Below, piece after piece: positions 24,894 through 34,391 of a DNA stretch of 64,000 bases (positions are counted from its first letter, which is position 1; the number at the start of each line of letters is the position of its first letter). A program made the translations under genes and the position numbers. The notes beneath the pieces were generated by a model. That model was not told the DNA's origin. It made no database searches and was given only the letters and a program-made list of their open reading frames with translations. Where the stretch lies: positions 310,001 to 374,000 of the forward strand of contig CANEZP010000002.1 of NCBI GenBank assembly GCA_947444305.1. The letters are read 5' to 3'. This DNA is from Pseudobdellovibrionaceae bacterium. Its GTDB lineage: Bacteria; Bdellovibrionota; Bdellovibrionia; Bdellovibrionales; UBA1609.

Positions 24894-26345
24894 ATGACTA
24901 AAGCCATTAGCCTTTTCCTCAGTCTAATTCTCGCTCTTCCCGCGTTCGGGCAGGCCTTACCCCAACCGGCGCAAGCGCTCGCGGCGCCCGTGTGCGGTGA
25001 GATCGGCGGTGAATTCGAGCAGATCGTTCGCGAGTTTTCAAAAAACTGGAGCGGTGAGCCTGATTTTTGTGAATTCAAAAGATTCACCGCGCTGAACGAG
25101 ATGATCACCGAAGACATGCGCCACGCGCCCGAGCGTTACGTGCAGCGCATGAATTTTTTGAAAAGCCAAAAGGATGCAAAGCCCGAAGCGATCAACTATT
25201 TGCTCCTTTCGCTGCAGGAAACTTGGTTCAACACCTACATCGACGCGATCATCCTTCGCGAGGAAGGCCGTTCGGGCGCTTGGAGCCGCTGGTTGACCAT
25301 CGGCGCGGCGGGTACCGTTATCGGTTTGCTCGCGCTGCCGTTTACCAAAAAATATTCTTCGAAGCCGATTCGGTTATTTCAAACCGGACTTAAACATTTC
25401 TTGCAGAAACGCGCGCTGACTTTCGGTTCCACTTCGGTCACGACGCAGCTCGATCATTTCCGGCCCGAGGTGGGGCGGCAAGCGCCGCAAACTTTCGTGG
25501 CGCCACCGCTATTCTTTGCCGGAGATGAAGAGATTCTCGATAACCGAACTTACAAAATCTTTCTTACCGAGATTCAGAACGACGTAATTTCCGCAACCAC
25601 GGGCGTACTTGGCGGCTGGTTCATCGGCCACGGCGCAAGCGTGATCGTGCGGGACTACGTTGCGAAATCGTGGAGCGAAACGGCCTTCGGGCGTTTCAAG
25701 TGGGCCGTGTCCAAGCCCGCCTTGTTCGCAAGCCCCGGAATGATCGCCGGTTTCGCCGTGACCGTCGCGGCCACCAACGGCGTGTCGGATTTCTCTTCCG
25801 ATTACTTATTCCAAAAGCGCTTCAAAGAAATCCGTTCGAACCTCGGCGTGGAACTTCACGCACTCGCACAGGCTCTGGTTAAAGGCGACGACTTCATGAC
25901 TTACACCAAGGGCGAAAAGCTAAAGAATGATTTGGCGTTGCAAAACTTCGTGCTCACCCGGGAATTGACCGAGGAGATCGCGGCCGAGGCCGAGTCGACC
26001 TCCGAAACGATCTTGCACAGATTTAGCTACTGCATGGAACATCGCGAGAAAATTCTAGTTGAAATGAAAAAGCGATTCGCCAAAAACATCGCCCTCGCGG
26101 TTAAGCTTCACGGACGCAACGTAAAGGCCGCGCTCGTTCTTGCGCAAGATGCACAAGCCGTTTTCTTGCGCCAACCGCACGCGCTGACGAGAAATCTAAC
26201 CGGCGCCAATGATAAGCTCATGATGCGGACAACCTGGCTCCTTGACCCTGCGCAGACCGCCGGTGACCTGTGGATGGATATTGAAAAGGCGGTTAACAAT
26301 CAACCCGTCGAATGCGTCGATCTGCAGCCCGGCATTCCGTTGTGA
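24894..26345 (+). CDS. Unknown exported/membrane protein (pair with next gene)
   Basis: The protein has 483 residues. The signal peptide is FLSLILALPAFGQA. A hydrophobic segment (WLTIGAAGTVIGLLALPF, about residues 140-158) and two further Gly/Ala-rich segments (VISATTGVLGGWFIGHGASVIV, ALFASPGMIAGFAVTVAATNG) look like membrane-spanning hairpins. Cysteines are sparse. The C-terminal part is helical and charged. No family is recognised. It is likely an inner- or outer-membrane-associated protein made with the following small protein, whose GTG overlaps its stop by 4 bp. Confidence 0.65.
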   Translation: MTKAISLFLSLILALPAFGQALPQPAQALAAPVCGEIGGEFEQIVREFSKNWSGEPDFCEFKRFTALNEMITEDMRHAPERYVQRMNFLKSQKDAKPEAINYLLLSLQETWFNTYIDAIILREEGRSGAWSRWLTIGAAGTVIGLLALPFTKKYSSKPIRLFQTGLKHFLQKRALTFGSTSVTTQLDHFRPEVGRQAPQTFVAPPLFFAGDEEILDNRTYKIFLTEIQNDVISATTGVLGGWFIGHGASVIVRDYVAKSWSETAFGRFKWAVSKPALFASPGMIAGFAVTVAATNGVSDFSSDYLFQKRFKEIRSNLGVELHALAQALVKGDDFMTYTKGEKLKNDLALQNFVLTRELTEEIAAEAESTSETILHRFSYCMEHREKILVEMKKRFAKNIALAVKLHGRNVKAALVLAQDAQAVFLRQPHALTRNLTGANDKLMMRTTWLLDPAQTAGDLWMDIEKAVNNQPVECVDLQPGIPL

Positions 26346-26803
26346 TTCGAATAAAAGCGCTCGTCTTTATTCTTATTTTACAGCAAGCGGGCGCCACCAC
26401 CCCGGACCCTGAAGTCTGCCGGCATCTCTTGACCGGCAAAACGACCCGGGCCGCGCAAATCATGAAGTTTGCCCGGCGCGCGGCACTGCTCACGACGATC
26501 GCGCAAGTGGCCGTCGTCTTGCCGGAACTCACGCAGTTGCCCGGCTATTTCAGCTCCCGAGAAGCTATCCGGCAGACGAATGATGAACTCGAGCGGGCAC
26601 CCGGGCGCTCGGGGGAACTCAACGCGCTTTATCTTAGAAATCTTAAAGACCAATTAGTCCGGGAAGAAACCCGACTACAGAAAGCCATCGAAGCCGGTCG
26701 AGCCGCGACTTCGCCCGACGGTCGGACAATCAGCGAACTCGAAGAGGAGTTAACGGCGTTACGCGCGCAGTACCCGGCGCTGTTTGAAACCAAGCCGAAT
26801 TAA
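26342..26803 (+). CDS. Unknown small exported protein
   Basis: It has 153 residues from the GTG at 26342, within GTGA overlapping the previous gene's stop; a frame start 10 codons earlier lies deeper in that gene. A hydrophobic N-terminus (IKALVFILILQQAGA) looks like a signal peptide. A second hydrophobic segment (AALLTTIAQVAVVLPEL) follows, and the C-terminal ~75 residues form a charged coiled-coil-like helix (NLKDQLVREETRLQKAIEAG, ISELEEELTALRAQ). No family is recognised. Its stop overlaps convergent radA by 4 bp. Confidence 0.6.
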   Translation: MIRIKALVFILILQQAGATTPDPEVCRHLLTGKTTRAAQIMKFARRAALLTTIAQVAVVLPELTQLPGYFSSREAIRQTNDELERAPGRSGELNALYLRNLKDQLVREETRLQKAIEAGRAATSPDGRTISELEEELTALRAQYPALFETKPN

Positions 26804-28275
26804 AAGGGCGCGTCCTCGTTAGGCGGTGGCGCCGCCGCTTTCCGTTTGGCGGGCCGCGGGCCGCCGCCGAACTTCGCTTCCATTTGGCTGATCTCGTGGA
26901 TCCAATGAAAGGTGGCCTTCGGGTAATCGGAAGGATTGAGGTAACGCTGATTCGAAGCGGGCAGGTAAATCTGCGTGAAGCCGAGTTTCACGGCCTCTTT
27001 CACCCGTTCGGTCGCGAGCGATGCGCCACGCACTTCGCCGGTCAAGCCGACCTCGCCTAAAAAACATGAACGTTGCGGCAGCGGCACTTGCCGGTCACTT
27101 GAGATAAGCGCCGCCACCAACGCGAGATCGACCGCGGGTTCGGAAATTTTTAGCCCGCCGACGACGTTGGTGTAGATGTCGCGATTCGAAAGCGAAATGG
27201 ATGTGTGCTTTTCTAAAACGGCGGACAGCATGTTCACCCGTTGCACGTCGACGCCGATCGAGCTTCGGCGTGGGGAGGGCAGGGGTGAGGTCGTCGTTAA
27301 CGCCTGGATCTCGCACAACACGGGACGGGTCCCCTCCATCGCGGCGAACACGGCCGAGCCGTACCGGTCATCCGTGCGTTCTTGCAAAAAGAATTCGGAA
27401 GGATTCGGTACTTCGCGCAAACCGTCGCCGGCCATTTCGAAAACGCCGAGTTCATTGGTGGCCCCGAAACGGTTTTTCAGAGCCCGCAGTAAACGGAATT
27501 GTTGGTGGTGATCGCCTTCGAACGCAAGCACCGTATCGACCATGTGCTCGAGGACCCGCGGGCCGGCGAGCGAGCCGTCTTTGGTGACGTGCCCAATGAT
27601 GATGACGCTGGTTTGTTTCGTTTTCGCTAAGTTCAAAAGTCGGGCGGCGCACTCGCGCACTTGGCTGACCGAACCCGGCGCGCTTTCGACGTCGGAAGTG
27701 AATACGGTTTGGATAGAATCGATGATCAAAACATCCGGCTGCATTTCGAGCGCGGTATTCATGATCGTGTCTAAAGAACTCTCGGAAGCGAGTTCAACTT
27801 TTTCGTCCTTGAGGCCGAGCCGGCGCGCGCGCAACGCGGTTTGCTGCACACTTTCTTCGGCGGATACGTACAGGACTTTCGCCTTTTGCCCGGCCAGCCT
27901 GCCGGCGATTTGCATGACGAGAGTCGACTTACCGATCCCCGGATCGCCGCCGAGCAGAATGTAGCTGCCGCGAACCAGTCCTCCGCCCAGGACGCGATCC
28001 ACTTCGCCGATGCCGGTCGAGGTGCGCTGGCCCGAATCTAAGGAAGGCGTATCGATTAAATTATAGACGTCCATACCGACGCCGCCACCGGTTGCGCGTG
28101 CCCCAGCGGCACCCGCGCCTGAGGCATTACGCCCGTTGACCCAACCTTTGCGGTCCGGCGTCGTTTTTTCTTCGACGAATGTATTCCACTCGCCGCAATC
28201 ACTACAGCGGCCTTCCCATTTTGAGCGGTGCGTTCCGCAGCTTTGACAGACGTAAGTGGTTCGCTGTTTTGCCAT
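26800..28275 (-). CDS. radA: DNA repair protein RadA
   Basis: The protein has 491 residues, slightly longer than the common ~455 because of a linker after the zinc finger and a Pro/Ala-rich tail. It processes recombination intermediates as a RecA-like branch-migration helicase. Domains are an N-terminal C4 zinc finger (YVCQSCGTH...GRCSDCGEWNTF), a RecA-like ATPase with Walker A GDPGIGKST and the diagnostic LKNRFG motif, and a C-terminal Lon-protease-like domain (SVGVDVQRVNML region, then EVGLTGEVRGAS). It is a single gene on the minus strand. Confidence 0.95.
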   Translation of the reverse strand: MAKQRTTYVCQSCGTHRSKWEGRCSDCGEWNTFVEEKTTPDRKGWVNGRNASGAGAAGARATGGGVGMDVYNLIDTPSLDSGQRTSTGIGEVDRVLGGGLVRGSYILLGGDPGIGKSTLVMQIAGRLAGQKAKVLYVSAEESVQQTALRARRLGLKDEKVELASESSLDTIMNTALEMQPDVLIIDSIQTVFTSDVESAPGSVSQVRECAARLLNLAKTKQTSVIIIGHVTKDGSLAGPRVLEHMVDTVLAFEGDHHQQFRLLRALKNRFGATNELGVFEMAGDGLREVPNPSEFFLQERTDDRYGSAVFAAMEGTRPVLCEIQALTTTSPLPSPRRSSIGVDVQRVNMLSAVLEKHTSISLSNRDIYTNVVGGLKISEPAVDLALVAALISSDRQVPLPQRSCFLGEVGLTGEVRGASLATERVKEAVKLGFTQIYLPASNQRYLNPSDYPKATFHWIHEISQMEAKFGGGPRPAKRKAAAPPPNEDAPF

Positions 28276-28409
28276 GCTGAATCGCTAACACGGGGTAGGG
28301 CTGGATCAAAGATAATTATTTCCGCTCTGGTCTGTTCCGAGAACCGGATTTCTTTTATGATTATAAATACCCAAACAAACTGAAAGCACCAAGGACAGGA
28401 GGCGGTAGT

Positions 28410-30704
28410 TTGAAGTTCGGATCCTTCGTCTTTGCAGTGATGATTTTATTTCAAGCGCGCTCTTTCGCGCAAACCGTACCGTCAACCGATGATGCCGGAC
28501 GAACCGCTTTTAAAACCGGCGTCGAAGCTTTTCAGGCGAAACAATTCGAGCAGGCCGAAAAATATTTAAGCCAAGTGCCCGAGCTGGGCGGCTATCTTTC
28601 GCTCTACAAACACTGGTACCTAGGGCAGGCGTTGCTCGAGATCGGTAAACATAAAGAGGCCGAGCCCGAATTCCTGAAAGTCATGCAAGGTCCCGCATCG
28701 AGCGAATTGAAATACCAAGCGCAATTTTTCTGGGGCGACGCCGCCTTGAGACAACAAAAATACAGCGAAGCCAACGTACGCCTTTTCCCGCTCGAGAAAA
28801 AATGGCGCCGTTCGTACCGGTTGCCCGAAGTTGTTTACCGCCTCCTGCAAGCCGATTTGAAGATGGGGCGCACCGACAGCGGGTGCCGCCGCGCCCGCAA
28901 ACTCTATTCGGATCACCCCGCGCACGCTTTAGTGATCGGGTGGGGCCACGATCTTAAAAATACCGAAGTCGACGGCAAGAAACTGAATTGCGGTTTGGCG
29001 AAGGATGACTTTAAAGAGCGCGTACGCTCCCTCCAATGGGCCGGCGAAAGCGAAAAGGCCCACAAAGAAATCACCGAAGTTATGGGCAAGTTGCCCGAGA
29101 GCGAAAAGCTAAATATCGATATGGTATTGGCGAACTTTTTGGTGAACGAAGGTTTCGCCGACGACGGCTTGAATCTTCTTATTCGTTACTACCCGAAGCA
29201 GAAATCGGATTTAAATTATTTGTCCTTGCTAGGTAAGGCCGCCGCGCGCTCGGGCGAATACCAAACCGCGGTGGGTGCTTACGAACGCGCCAATTCGCTC
29301 AGCCCAAAAAGCAAGAAGGGCCGCGAGGCTTTGTACCAAGCGGCTTATCTGTCGTACCAATTTCAAGATTACGACGGCGCCGTTCGCAAGTTCCAATTGT
29401 TCGCCAAACTGAATCCCAAATCTGGTTTGGCCAAGGATGCCCAGTGGCACTTGGCCTGGTTGCAATATCTCCGCAATGATTTTAAGGGCGCCCTCGCGCG
29501 CTTCGAAGACGTAAGCAAAGGCTCGAAGAAGAAACGTAAGCAGAACGATTCTCTGCAAGAGCGGCTCAATTACTGGTCGGGCATGGCCAACATCCGCTTG
29601 AAAAAATGGCCCGAGGCAAAAGTCGCTTTCGAGTCTATTACCGCCCGCAATCCTTATTCATACTACGGCCTCGCGGCGCAGGCCCGGCTCGACGGTATCT
29701 TGGCCAAACTGGAAGAGAATAAGCCCCGCATTCCCGCAGCCTTAAAAGCAATGCCGATGGAAAGCGGCGGCTCAGTGCCCGCGGCCGTCGAAGAAAAAGA
29801 AAGCGAAGAAGATCTCGCCGACACCACCACGGAGCAAGACACGGTACCCGTACTCACGGAAGAATCGGTTGAGGACGAAAGCATTCAAGCCTCGGCCTTC
29901 AAAGATCCCGCGATGCGTGCGCGCATCGACGTCGCGAACAAATTAATTGAATTGGGCTTGCCCGATCTCGCGCGCTGGGAATTATGGGAAGTCGAGAAGC
30001 GCACGCGGAATCAACAGTACCTCCGCCAACTTATCTCCGCTTACGAAAATATCGGCTCGTTCAACCGGAGCGCCAGCATCGCGGAACTCAGTTTCGGTAA
30101 AGACCGCGAACGCGACGGTCTCGACGGTGGCCGGGCTTTGTGGCAATCGACCTTCCCCCAGGCGTTCGGCGCTTACGTGAGCAAAGCGTCCGGCAAATTT
30201 TCGGTCGCGAGCGAGTGGGTGTGGGCGATCATGCGGGCGGAAAGTTTGTATAAACCCGACGTCGTTTCACCCGTCGGCGCAAAAGGCCTCATGCAGCTGA
30301 TGCCTTTCACCGCGAATAACTTGCGCAAACTCGCGGGCGAATCGACCGTTGAGCCAAATGATTTATTGAACCCTGAAATCAATATTAATTTAGGCGCGCA
30401 ATACTTGGCGCGATTGGGTCAAAAATTCAAAGGCCAACTTCCGCTCGTCGCCGCGGCGTACAACGCGGGCCCTCACCGGGTCGAAGGTTGGCTGGTCAAT
30501 TTCGGTCACCTTGAAACGGACGAGTTCGTTGAACACATCCCCTTCCTGGAGACCCGCAACTACGTGAAGAAAGTCGTTCGCAACCACACGTTTTACCGTC
30601 GTTTGTACGCGAAAGATCTTTTGCCGCCGGCGTATCTCGCGAAGGCCTTAGGGGTTCCGATCCCCACGCGCGCTTCGACCCGGGAATCCTGGGATTCACT
30701 CTAG
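28410..30704 (+). CDS. Exported lytic transglycosylase with TPR-like repeats
   Basis: It has 764 residues from a TTG start with a strong AGGAGG seven bases upstream. The signal peptide is followed by ~500 residues of TPR-like helical repeats (EAFQAKQFEQAEKYLSQVPEL, GEYQTAVGAYERANSLSP, KNDFKGALARFED-like units). An acidic linker (~455-500) leads to a C-terminal SLT domain: WAIMRAESLYKPDVVSPVGAKGLMQLMPFTA with the catalytic Glu in RAES, then LNPEININLGAQYLARL and AAYNAGPHRV. This is the soluble-lytic-transglycosylase layout, cleaving glycan strands in the periplasm. Confidence 0.9.
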   Translation: MKFGSFVFAVMILFQARSFAQTVPSTDDAGRTAFKTGVEAFQAKQFEQAEKYLSQVPELGGYLSLYKHWYLGQALLEIGKHKEAEPEFLKVMQGPASSELKYQAQFFWGDAALRQQKYSEANVRLFPLEKKWRRSYRLPEVVYRLLQADLKMGRTDSGCRRARKLYSDHPAHALVIGWGHDLKNTEVDGKKLNCGLAKDDFKERVRSLQWAGESEKAHKEITEVMGKLPESEKLNIDMVLANFLVNEGFADDGLNLLIRYYPKQKSDLNYLSLLGKAAARSGEYQTAVGAYERANSLSPKSKKGREALYQAAYLSYQFQDYDGAVRKFQLFAKLNPKSGLAKDAQWHLAWLQYLRNDFKGALARFEDVSKGSKKKRKQNDSLQERLNYWSGMANIRLKKWPEAKVAFESITARNPYSYYGLAAQARLDGILAKLEENKPRIPAALKAMPMESGGSVPAAVEEKESEEDLADTTTEQDTVPVLTEESVEDESIQASAFKDPAMRARIDVANKLIELGLPDLARWELWEVEKRTRNQQYLRQLISAYENIGSFNRSASIAELSFGKDRERDGLDGGRALWQSTFPQAFGAYVSKASGKFSVASEWVWAIMRAESLYKPDVVSPVGAKGLMQLMPFTANNLRKLAGESTVEPNDLLNPEININLGAQYLARLGQKFKGQLPLVAAAYNAGPHRVEGWLVNFGHLETDEFVEHIPFLETRNYVKKVVRNHTFYRRLYAKDLLPPAYLAKALGVPIPTRASTRESWDSL

Positions 30705-30773
30705 GGTTCCAGATCTTGTTGACTTGAATAGGGCTCTTCTGGAGAACTTAATGACTCCAAAGGAGCTCGTCGT

Positions 30774-32366
30774 ATGGTTCTCTTTAAAAGCGTCTTTATT
30801 TCCTGCCTCATCTTTACGGTGGGCCTTACCGCCTGTACCAAAAAATCGAATCTCGAATACGGCTTAGACGTTAAAGACACGCTTCGGATCAACATCGAGC
30901 AAGAGCCACCGTCACTCGATTGGTCAAAGGCCGTCGACGTGACTTCCTCGCTCGTCACCAACAATCTGATGGATGGTTTGCTCGAATACAATCTCGCCGA
31001 CCCCGAGCTCGGCGTCGTCGCGGCGCTGGCGACCGATTGGAAGGCGTCCGACAACGCTAAGGTTTGGACGTTCACGATTCGAAAGGGCGTCAAGTGGACC
31101 GACGGTGTGGAGTTTACCGGCCAACACGTGATCGACGGCTGGGAGCGTTTGCTCGACCCAAAAGTGGCTTCCGAGTACGCGTACTTCTTGTTCGACGTTA
31201 AAAACGCGAAAGCCTTCAACGGCGGCAAGATCAAAGACTTCAAAGAGGTCGGGATCAAGTTCAATGACGAAGGGCAATTGGTCGTCGAACTCGAAAAACC
31301 GATGAGCTTCTTCCCCATGCTGCTCACGCACCACGCGACTTTCCCGGTCCGCAAAGATCTGATTGAGAAGCACGGCGACCACTGGACCGACCCGGATAAA
31401 ATGGTTTCGCTCGGCCCGTACAAATTGAAACTTTGGGATCACGACAAGAACTTGGTGATGGAGCGGTTCGACGACTACTACGGCGAGAAAGCAAAGATCA
31501 AAAATATCTTGTGTTACATGATAAACGAGTACTCCACGGCGATGAATCTGTTCGAGGCCGGCAAACTCGATTTCTTGTACAGCCTGCCGTTTAAAGAACT
31601 TCCAATTTTAAAAACGAAGCCGGGCTTTCGTAAAAATATTTTGCTCTCGTCTTACTACTACGGTTTCAATATCAAGAAAGCGCCGTTCGATAACGTGAAG
31701 GTCCGCAAAGCCTTCGTGCACGCGGTCGACCGTAAGCAGATCACCGATTTGCTCGCCGCCGACCATACGCCCATGCGCGGGTGGATTCCGCCGGGCATGT
31801 TCGGCTACGAAGAGAACCGCGGCTTGAAATTTGATCCCGAATTAGCGCGCAAGTTGATGGACGAAGCCGGGTTCAAAGACCGCGCAAAAGTTCCGCGCAT
31901 TAACTTGGCGTTCAACACCAACGAGAATCATCAGCGCATCGCCGAGAACGTGCAGGCGCAGCTCAAAAAGAATTTAGGCGTCGAAGTGCAAGTGCAAAAC
32001 GAAGAGTGGAAAGTCTACCTCTCGCGTTTGCGCACCGATACGCCCAGCATTTACCGACTCGGCTGGCTGGCCGATTTTCCCGACCCCTCGACGTTCATGT
32101 CGCTCATGACCTCCGTGTCGGAAAATAACCACACCAACTGGAGCAGCAAAAAGTACGACGAGTTAGTTTCCGAAGGCGGGGCCGCGCTCGATAAAGAAAA
32201 ACGTCGCGCGATCTATTCCGAAGCGCAGAAGCTCCTGACGGAAGACGAGGTGCCGGTGATGCCGGTCTACGCCGCCGCCCGGCAAGTCATGATCTCCGAG
32301 CGCACGCAGAATTTTCCGCTCAATTCGATCGAGCGCTATTTATTTAAGGGAGTTTCCTTTAAGTGA
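30774..32366 (+). CDS. Oligopeptide ABC transporter substrate-binding lipoprotein (OppA-like)
   Basis: The protein has 530 residues. The signal peptide ends in a lipobox (VGLTAC). The sequence follows the SBP_bac_5 family: LRINIEQEPPSLDWSKA, an N-terminal ligand lobe with NLMDGLLEY, WTFTIRKGVKWTDGVEFTGQHVIDGWERLLDPK, YYYGFNIKKAPFDNVKVRKAFVHAVDR, and a C-terminal LGWLADFPDPSTFM. It delivers peptides to the membrane permeases encoded by the next two genes. AAAGGAG precedes the ATG. The following permease gene starts with a GTG that overlaps the stop. Confidence 0.9.
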   Translation: MVLFKSVFISCLIFTVGLTACTKKSNLEYGLDVKDTLRINIEQEPPSLDWSKAVDVTSSLVTNNLMDGLLEYNLADPELGVVAALATDWKASDNAKVWTFTIRKGVKWTDGVEFTGQHVIDGWERLLDPKVASEYAYFLFDVKNAKAFNGGKIKDFKEVGIKFNDEGQLVVELEKPMSFFPMLLTHHATFPVRKDLIEKHGDHWTDPDKMVSLGPYKLKLWDHDKNLVMERFDDYYGEKAKIKNILCYMINEYSTAMNLFEAGKLDFLYSLPFKELPILKTKPGFRKNILLSSYYYGFNIKKAPFDNVKVRKAFVHAVDRKQITDLLAADHTPMRGWIPPGMFGYEENRGLKFDPELARKLMDEAGFKDRAKVPRINLAFNTNENHQRIAENVQAQLKKNLGVEVQVQNEEWKVYLSRLRTDTPSIYRLGWLADFPDPSTFMSLMTSVSENNHTNWSSKKYDELVSEGGAALDKEKRRAIYSEAQKLLTEDEVPVMPVYAAARQVMISERTQNFPLNSIERYLFKGVSFK

Positions 32367-33433
32367 TCGGCCGTTTGTGGGGAACGGGGACGGCCCTTCT
32401 GGTCGCCTCCATCATTCTTTTAAGTTTCTTTAATTACGAGATTCCAACGCCGCTCGTTTACCTGACGGCGTTAGCGTTCTTCGGGGGCGCCGGCGTTTTT
32501 ATTTTTACGCGCGGGCTGACCATTTACGTAATCAAAAGATGTTTGGGCGCCGTGTTCGTCATGTGGGTCATCGCCACGTTGACGTTCGTTTTGCTGCGTA
32601 CTTTACCCGGCGGGCCGTTTGATTCCGAAAAAGCCTTGCCGCCCGAAATTTTAGAAAATCTCGCTAAGAAATATAAATTGAACGAGCCGCTGATCAATCA
32701 GTACGGCGATTACATGTATAACCTTTTGCAGGGCGATCTTGGGCAAAGCTATAAGTACATAAACCGCGGCATCACTTCGATCATCGCCGAGAGCCTGCCT
32801 AATTCTATCCAACTCGGCGTTTACGCTCTCATCATTTCGTACATGATCGGCATCCCGATGGGGATCCTCGCGGGCTGGAAGCGGGGGAGCTGGGTGGATT
32901 TCTCGAGCATGATGGTCGCCATGAGCGGGCAATCGCTGCCGAGTTTCCTCATCGCGCCGATCTTCATCATGGTCTTCGCCAAGCAACTCGGATGGCTCGA
33001 ACCCGCGCTTTGGGAAGGGCCGACCTATTACATCATTCCGATGGTGGTCTTAGGCATTAGGCCGGCGGCCGTGATCGCGCGGTTGACCCGCGCGTCGGTC
33101 TTGGAAGTGATTCACTCGGATTATATCCGCACCGCCCGCGCGAAGGGGCTCGATCAAAAAACGGTTTTGTTTAAACACGTCCTGCGCAATTCGCTGATCC
33201 CTGTTTTAAGTTTATCCGGTCCTTTGGCGGCGGCGATCTTAACCGGTTCGTTCGTGATCGAGCAAATTTTTGCCATCCCGGGCATCGCTAAACATTTAGT
33301 ATTGAGCGTAACCAACCGGGATTATCCGCTGATCCTAGGCACGACGTTGTTGTTTTCGTTAATATTGGTGGTGGCGAACCTAGTCACCGATTTGTTGATC
33401 GCGATCGTTGATCCGCGCGTAAAGATGGGATGA
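32363..33433 (+). CDS. Oligopeptide ABC transporter permease (OppB-like)
   Basis: It has 356 residues from a GTG overlapping the binding-protein stop. An extra pair of N-terminal hydrophobic segments precedes the standard OppB/DppB permease: YVIKRCLGAVFVMWVIATLTFVLLRTLPGGPF, the LxxxYxLxxPLxxQY region (KKYKLNEPLINQYGDYM), GDLGQSYKYINRGI, and the cytoplasmic EAA loop ARLTRASVLEVIHSDYIRTARAKGLDQ that contacts the ATPase. The extra N-terminal segments are unusual compared with ~306-residue OppB. Confidence 0.88.
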   Translation: MIGRLWGTGTALLVASIILLSFFNYEIPTPLVYLTALAFFGGAGVFIFTRGLTIYVIKRCLGAVFVMWVIATLTFVLLRTLPGGPFDSEKALPPEILENLAKKYKLNEPLINQYGDYMYNLLQGDLGQSYKYINRGITSIIAESLPNSIQLGVYALIISYMIGIPMGILAGWKRGSWVDFSSMMVAMSGQSLPSFLIAPIFIMVFAKQLGWLEPALWEGPTYYIIPMVVLGIRPAAVIARLTRASVLEVIHSDYIRTARAKGLDQKTVLFKHVLRNSLIPVLSLSGPLAAAILTGSFVIEQIFAIPGIAKHLVLSVTNRDYPLILGTTLLFSLILVVANLVTDLLIAIVDPRVKMG

Positions 33434-33439
33434 CCGAGT

Positions 33440-34339
33440 TTGGGAGCAAGTAAAACGACGGGCCGGAGCCTGCAGCATGAAGCTTGGATCGCGCTACGCA
33501 AAAACAAAGTTGCGATGGTTTCCGGATTTTTAATTATTTTTGTCTGCGCCGTGGCCTTGCTCGCGCCTTGGATTTCGCCGTACCCCTTCGACGAGCAATA
33601 TTTGGATCAAGTCTTGGCCGGCCCGAGTGAACGGCACTGGTTCGGTACCGATTCGCTCGGCCGCGATATGCTTTCACGCTTGATCTACGGTGCGCGCATT
33701 TCGATGGCGGTCGGCGTGATTACGGCCTTCGTTTCTTTGATCATCGGCACGGCTTACGGCGCGCTCGCCGGTTGGTTCGGCGGTTGGACCGACTCGGCGT
33801 TGATGCGAATCATCGATATCCTCGACTCGATCCCTTCGATCATTTTATTAATCCTGGTGAAACTCGTTTTCGAAGCGGCCGACATCATCGGCAATCCGGA
33901 GCTGAAAGCTTTGACCAGCATGTTGCTCGCGCTCTCGTTAGTGAGTTGGGTTTCGCTCGCGCGTGTCGTGCGTGGACAGGTTTTGCAGGTGAAGCAAATG
34001 TCTTACGTCGAGGCCGCACGCTCGATGGGCGCTTCGCAGCTACGCATGGTCGCCCAGCATATTTTGCCGAACATTTTGGGCCCGGTGATCGTGTTGCTCA
34101 CGTTCCAAATTCCGTCGAACATCTTAGCCGAGAGTTTTCTCAGCTTCCTCGGCCTAGGTCTCCAGCCGCCGTACTCAAGCTGGGGCGTACTTGCTAACGA
34201 CGGCTGGCGTTCAATGTCTTCTTACCCACACTTGATGATCACCCCGGGCGTCGCCATCTTCGTGGCCATGCTTGCGTTCAATTTACTCGGTGACGGTCTG
34301 CGCGACGCTTTTGATCCGCAAATGCGCGGGCGCGCTTAG
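33440..34339 (+). CDS. Oligopeptide ABC transporter permease (OppC-like)
   Basis: It has 299 residues from a TTG start, 6 bp after the OppB-like stop. The cytoplasmic N-terminus is followed by six predicted transmembrane segments. FGTDSLGRDMLSRLIYGARISMAVG is the diagnostic DppC/OppC signature and VRGQVLQVKQMSYVEAARSMGAS is the EAA loop. It pairs with the preceding permease. The usual OppD and OppF ATPase genes do not follow, since the next gene is on the opposite strand; an ATPase must be supplied from elsewhere in the genome. Confidence 0.88.
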   Translation: MGASKTTGRSLQHEAWIALRKNKVAMVSGFLIIFVCAVALLAPWISPYPFDEQYLDQVLAGPSERHWFGTDSLGRDMLSRLIYGARISMAVGVITAFVSLIIGTAYGALAGWFGGWTDSALMRIIDILDSIPSIILLILVKLVFEAADIIGNPELKALTSMLLALSLVSWVSLARVVRGQVLQVKQMSYVEAARSMGASQLRMVAQHILPNILGPVIVLLTFQIPSNILAESFLSFLGLGLQPPYSSWGVLANDGWRSMSSYPHLMITPGVAIFVAMLAFNLLGDGLRDAFDPQMRGRA

Positions 34340-34375
34340 GCGCGCACCGCTCAGCCGGCGATTCGTTTTGCTGGT
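34338..34375. terminator. Hairpin between oppC-like gene and convergent subtilase
   Basis: GGCGCGCACC right after the oppC-like stop can pair with GGTGCGCC near 34368-34375, leaving a bulge in the left arm and a long loop. No clean T-tract follows. It lies in the 52-bp gap between convergent genes, so a shared terminator role is plausible. Confidence 0.4.
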
Positions 34376-34391
34376 GCGCCGATTACAAGCG

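Noticed and set aside
30701-31423. 240-codon minus-strand frame opposite the OppA-like gene
   Set aside because: It is a Ser-rich shadow; the plus strand has a lipobox and clear binding-protein motifs.
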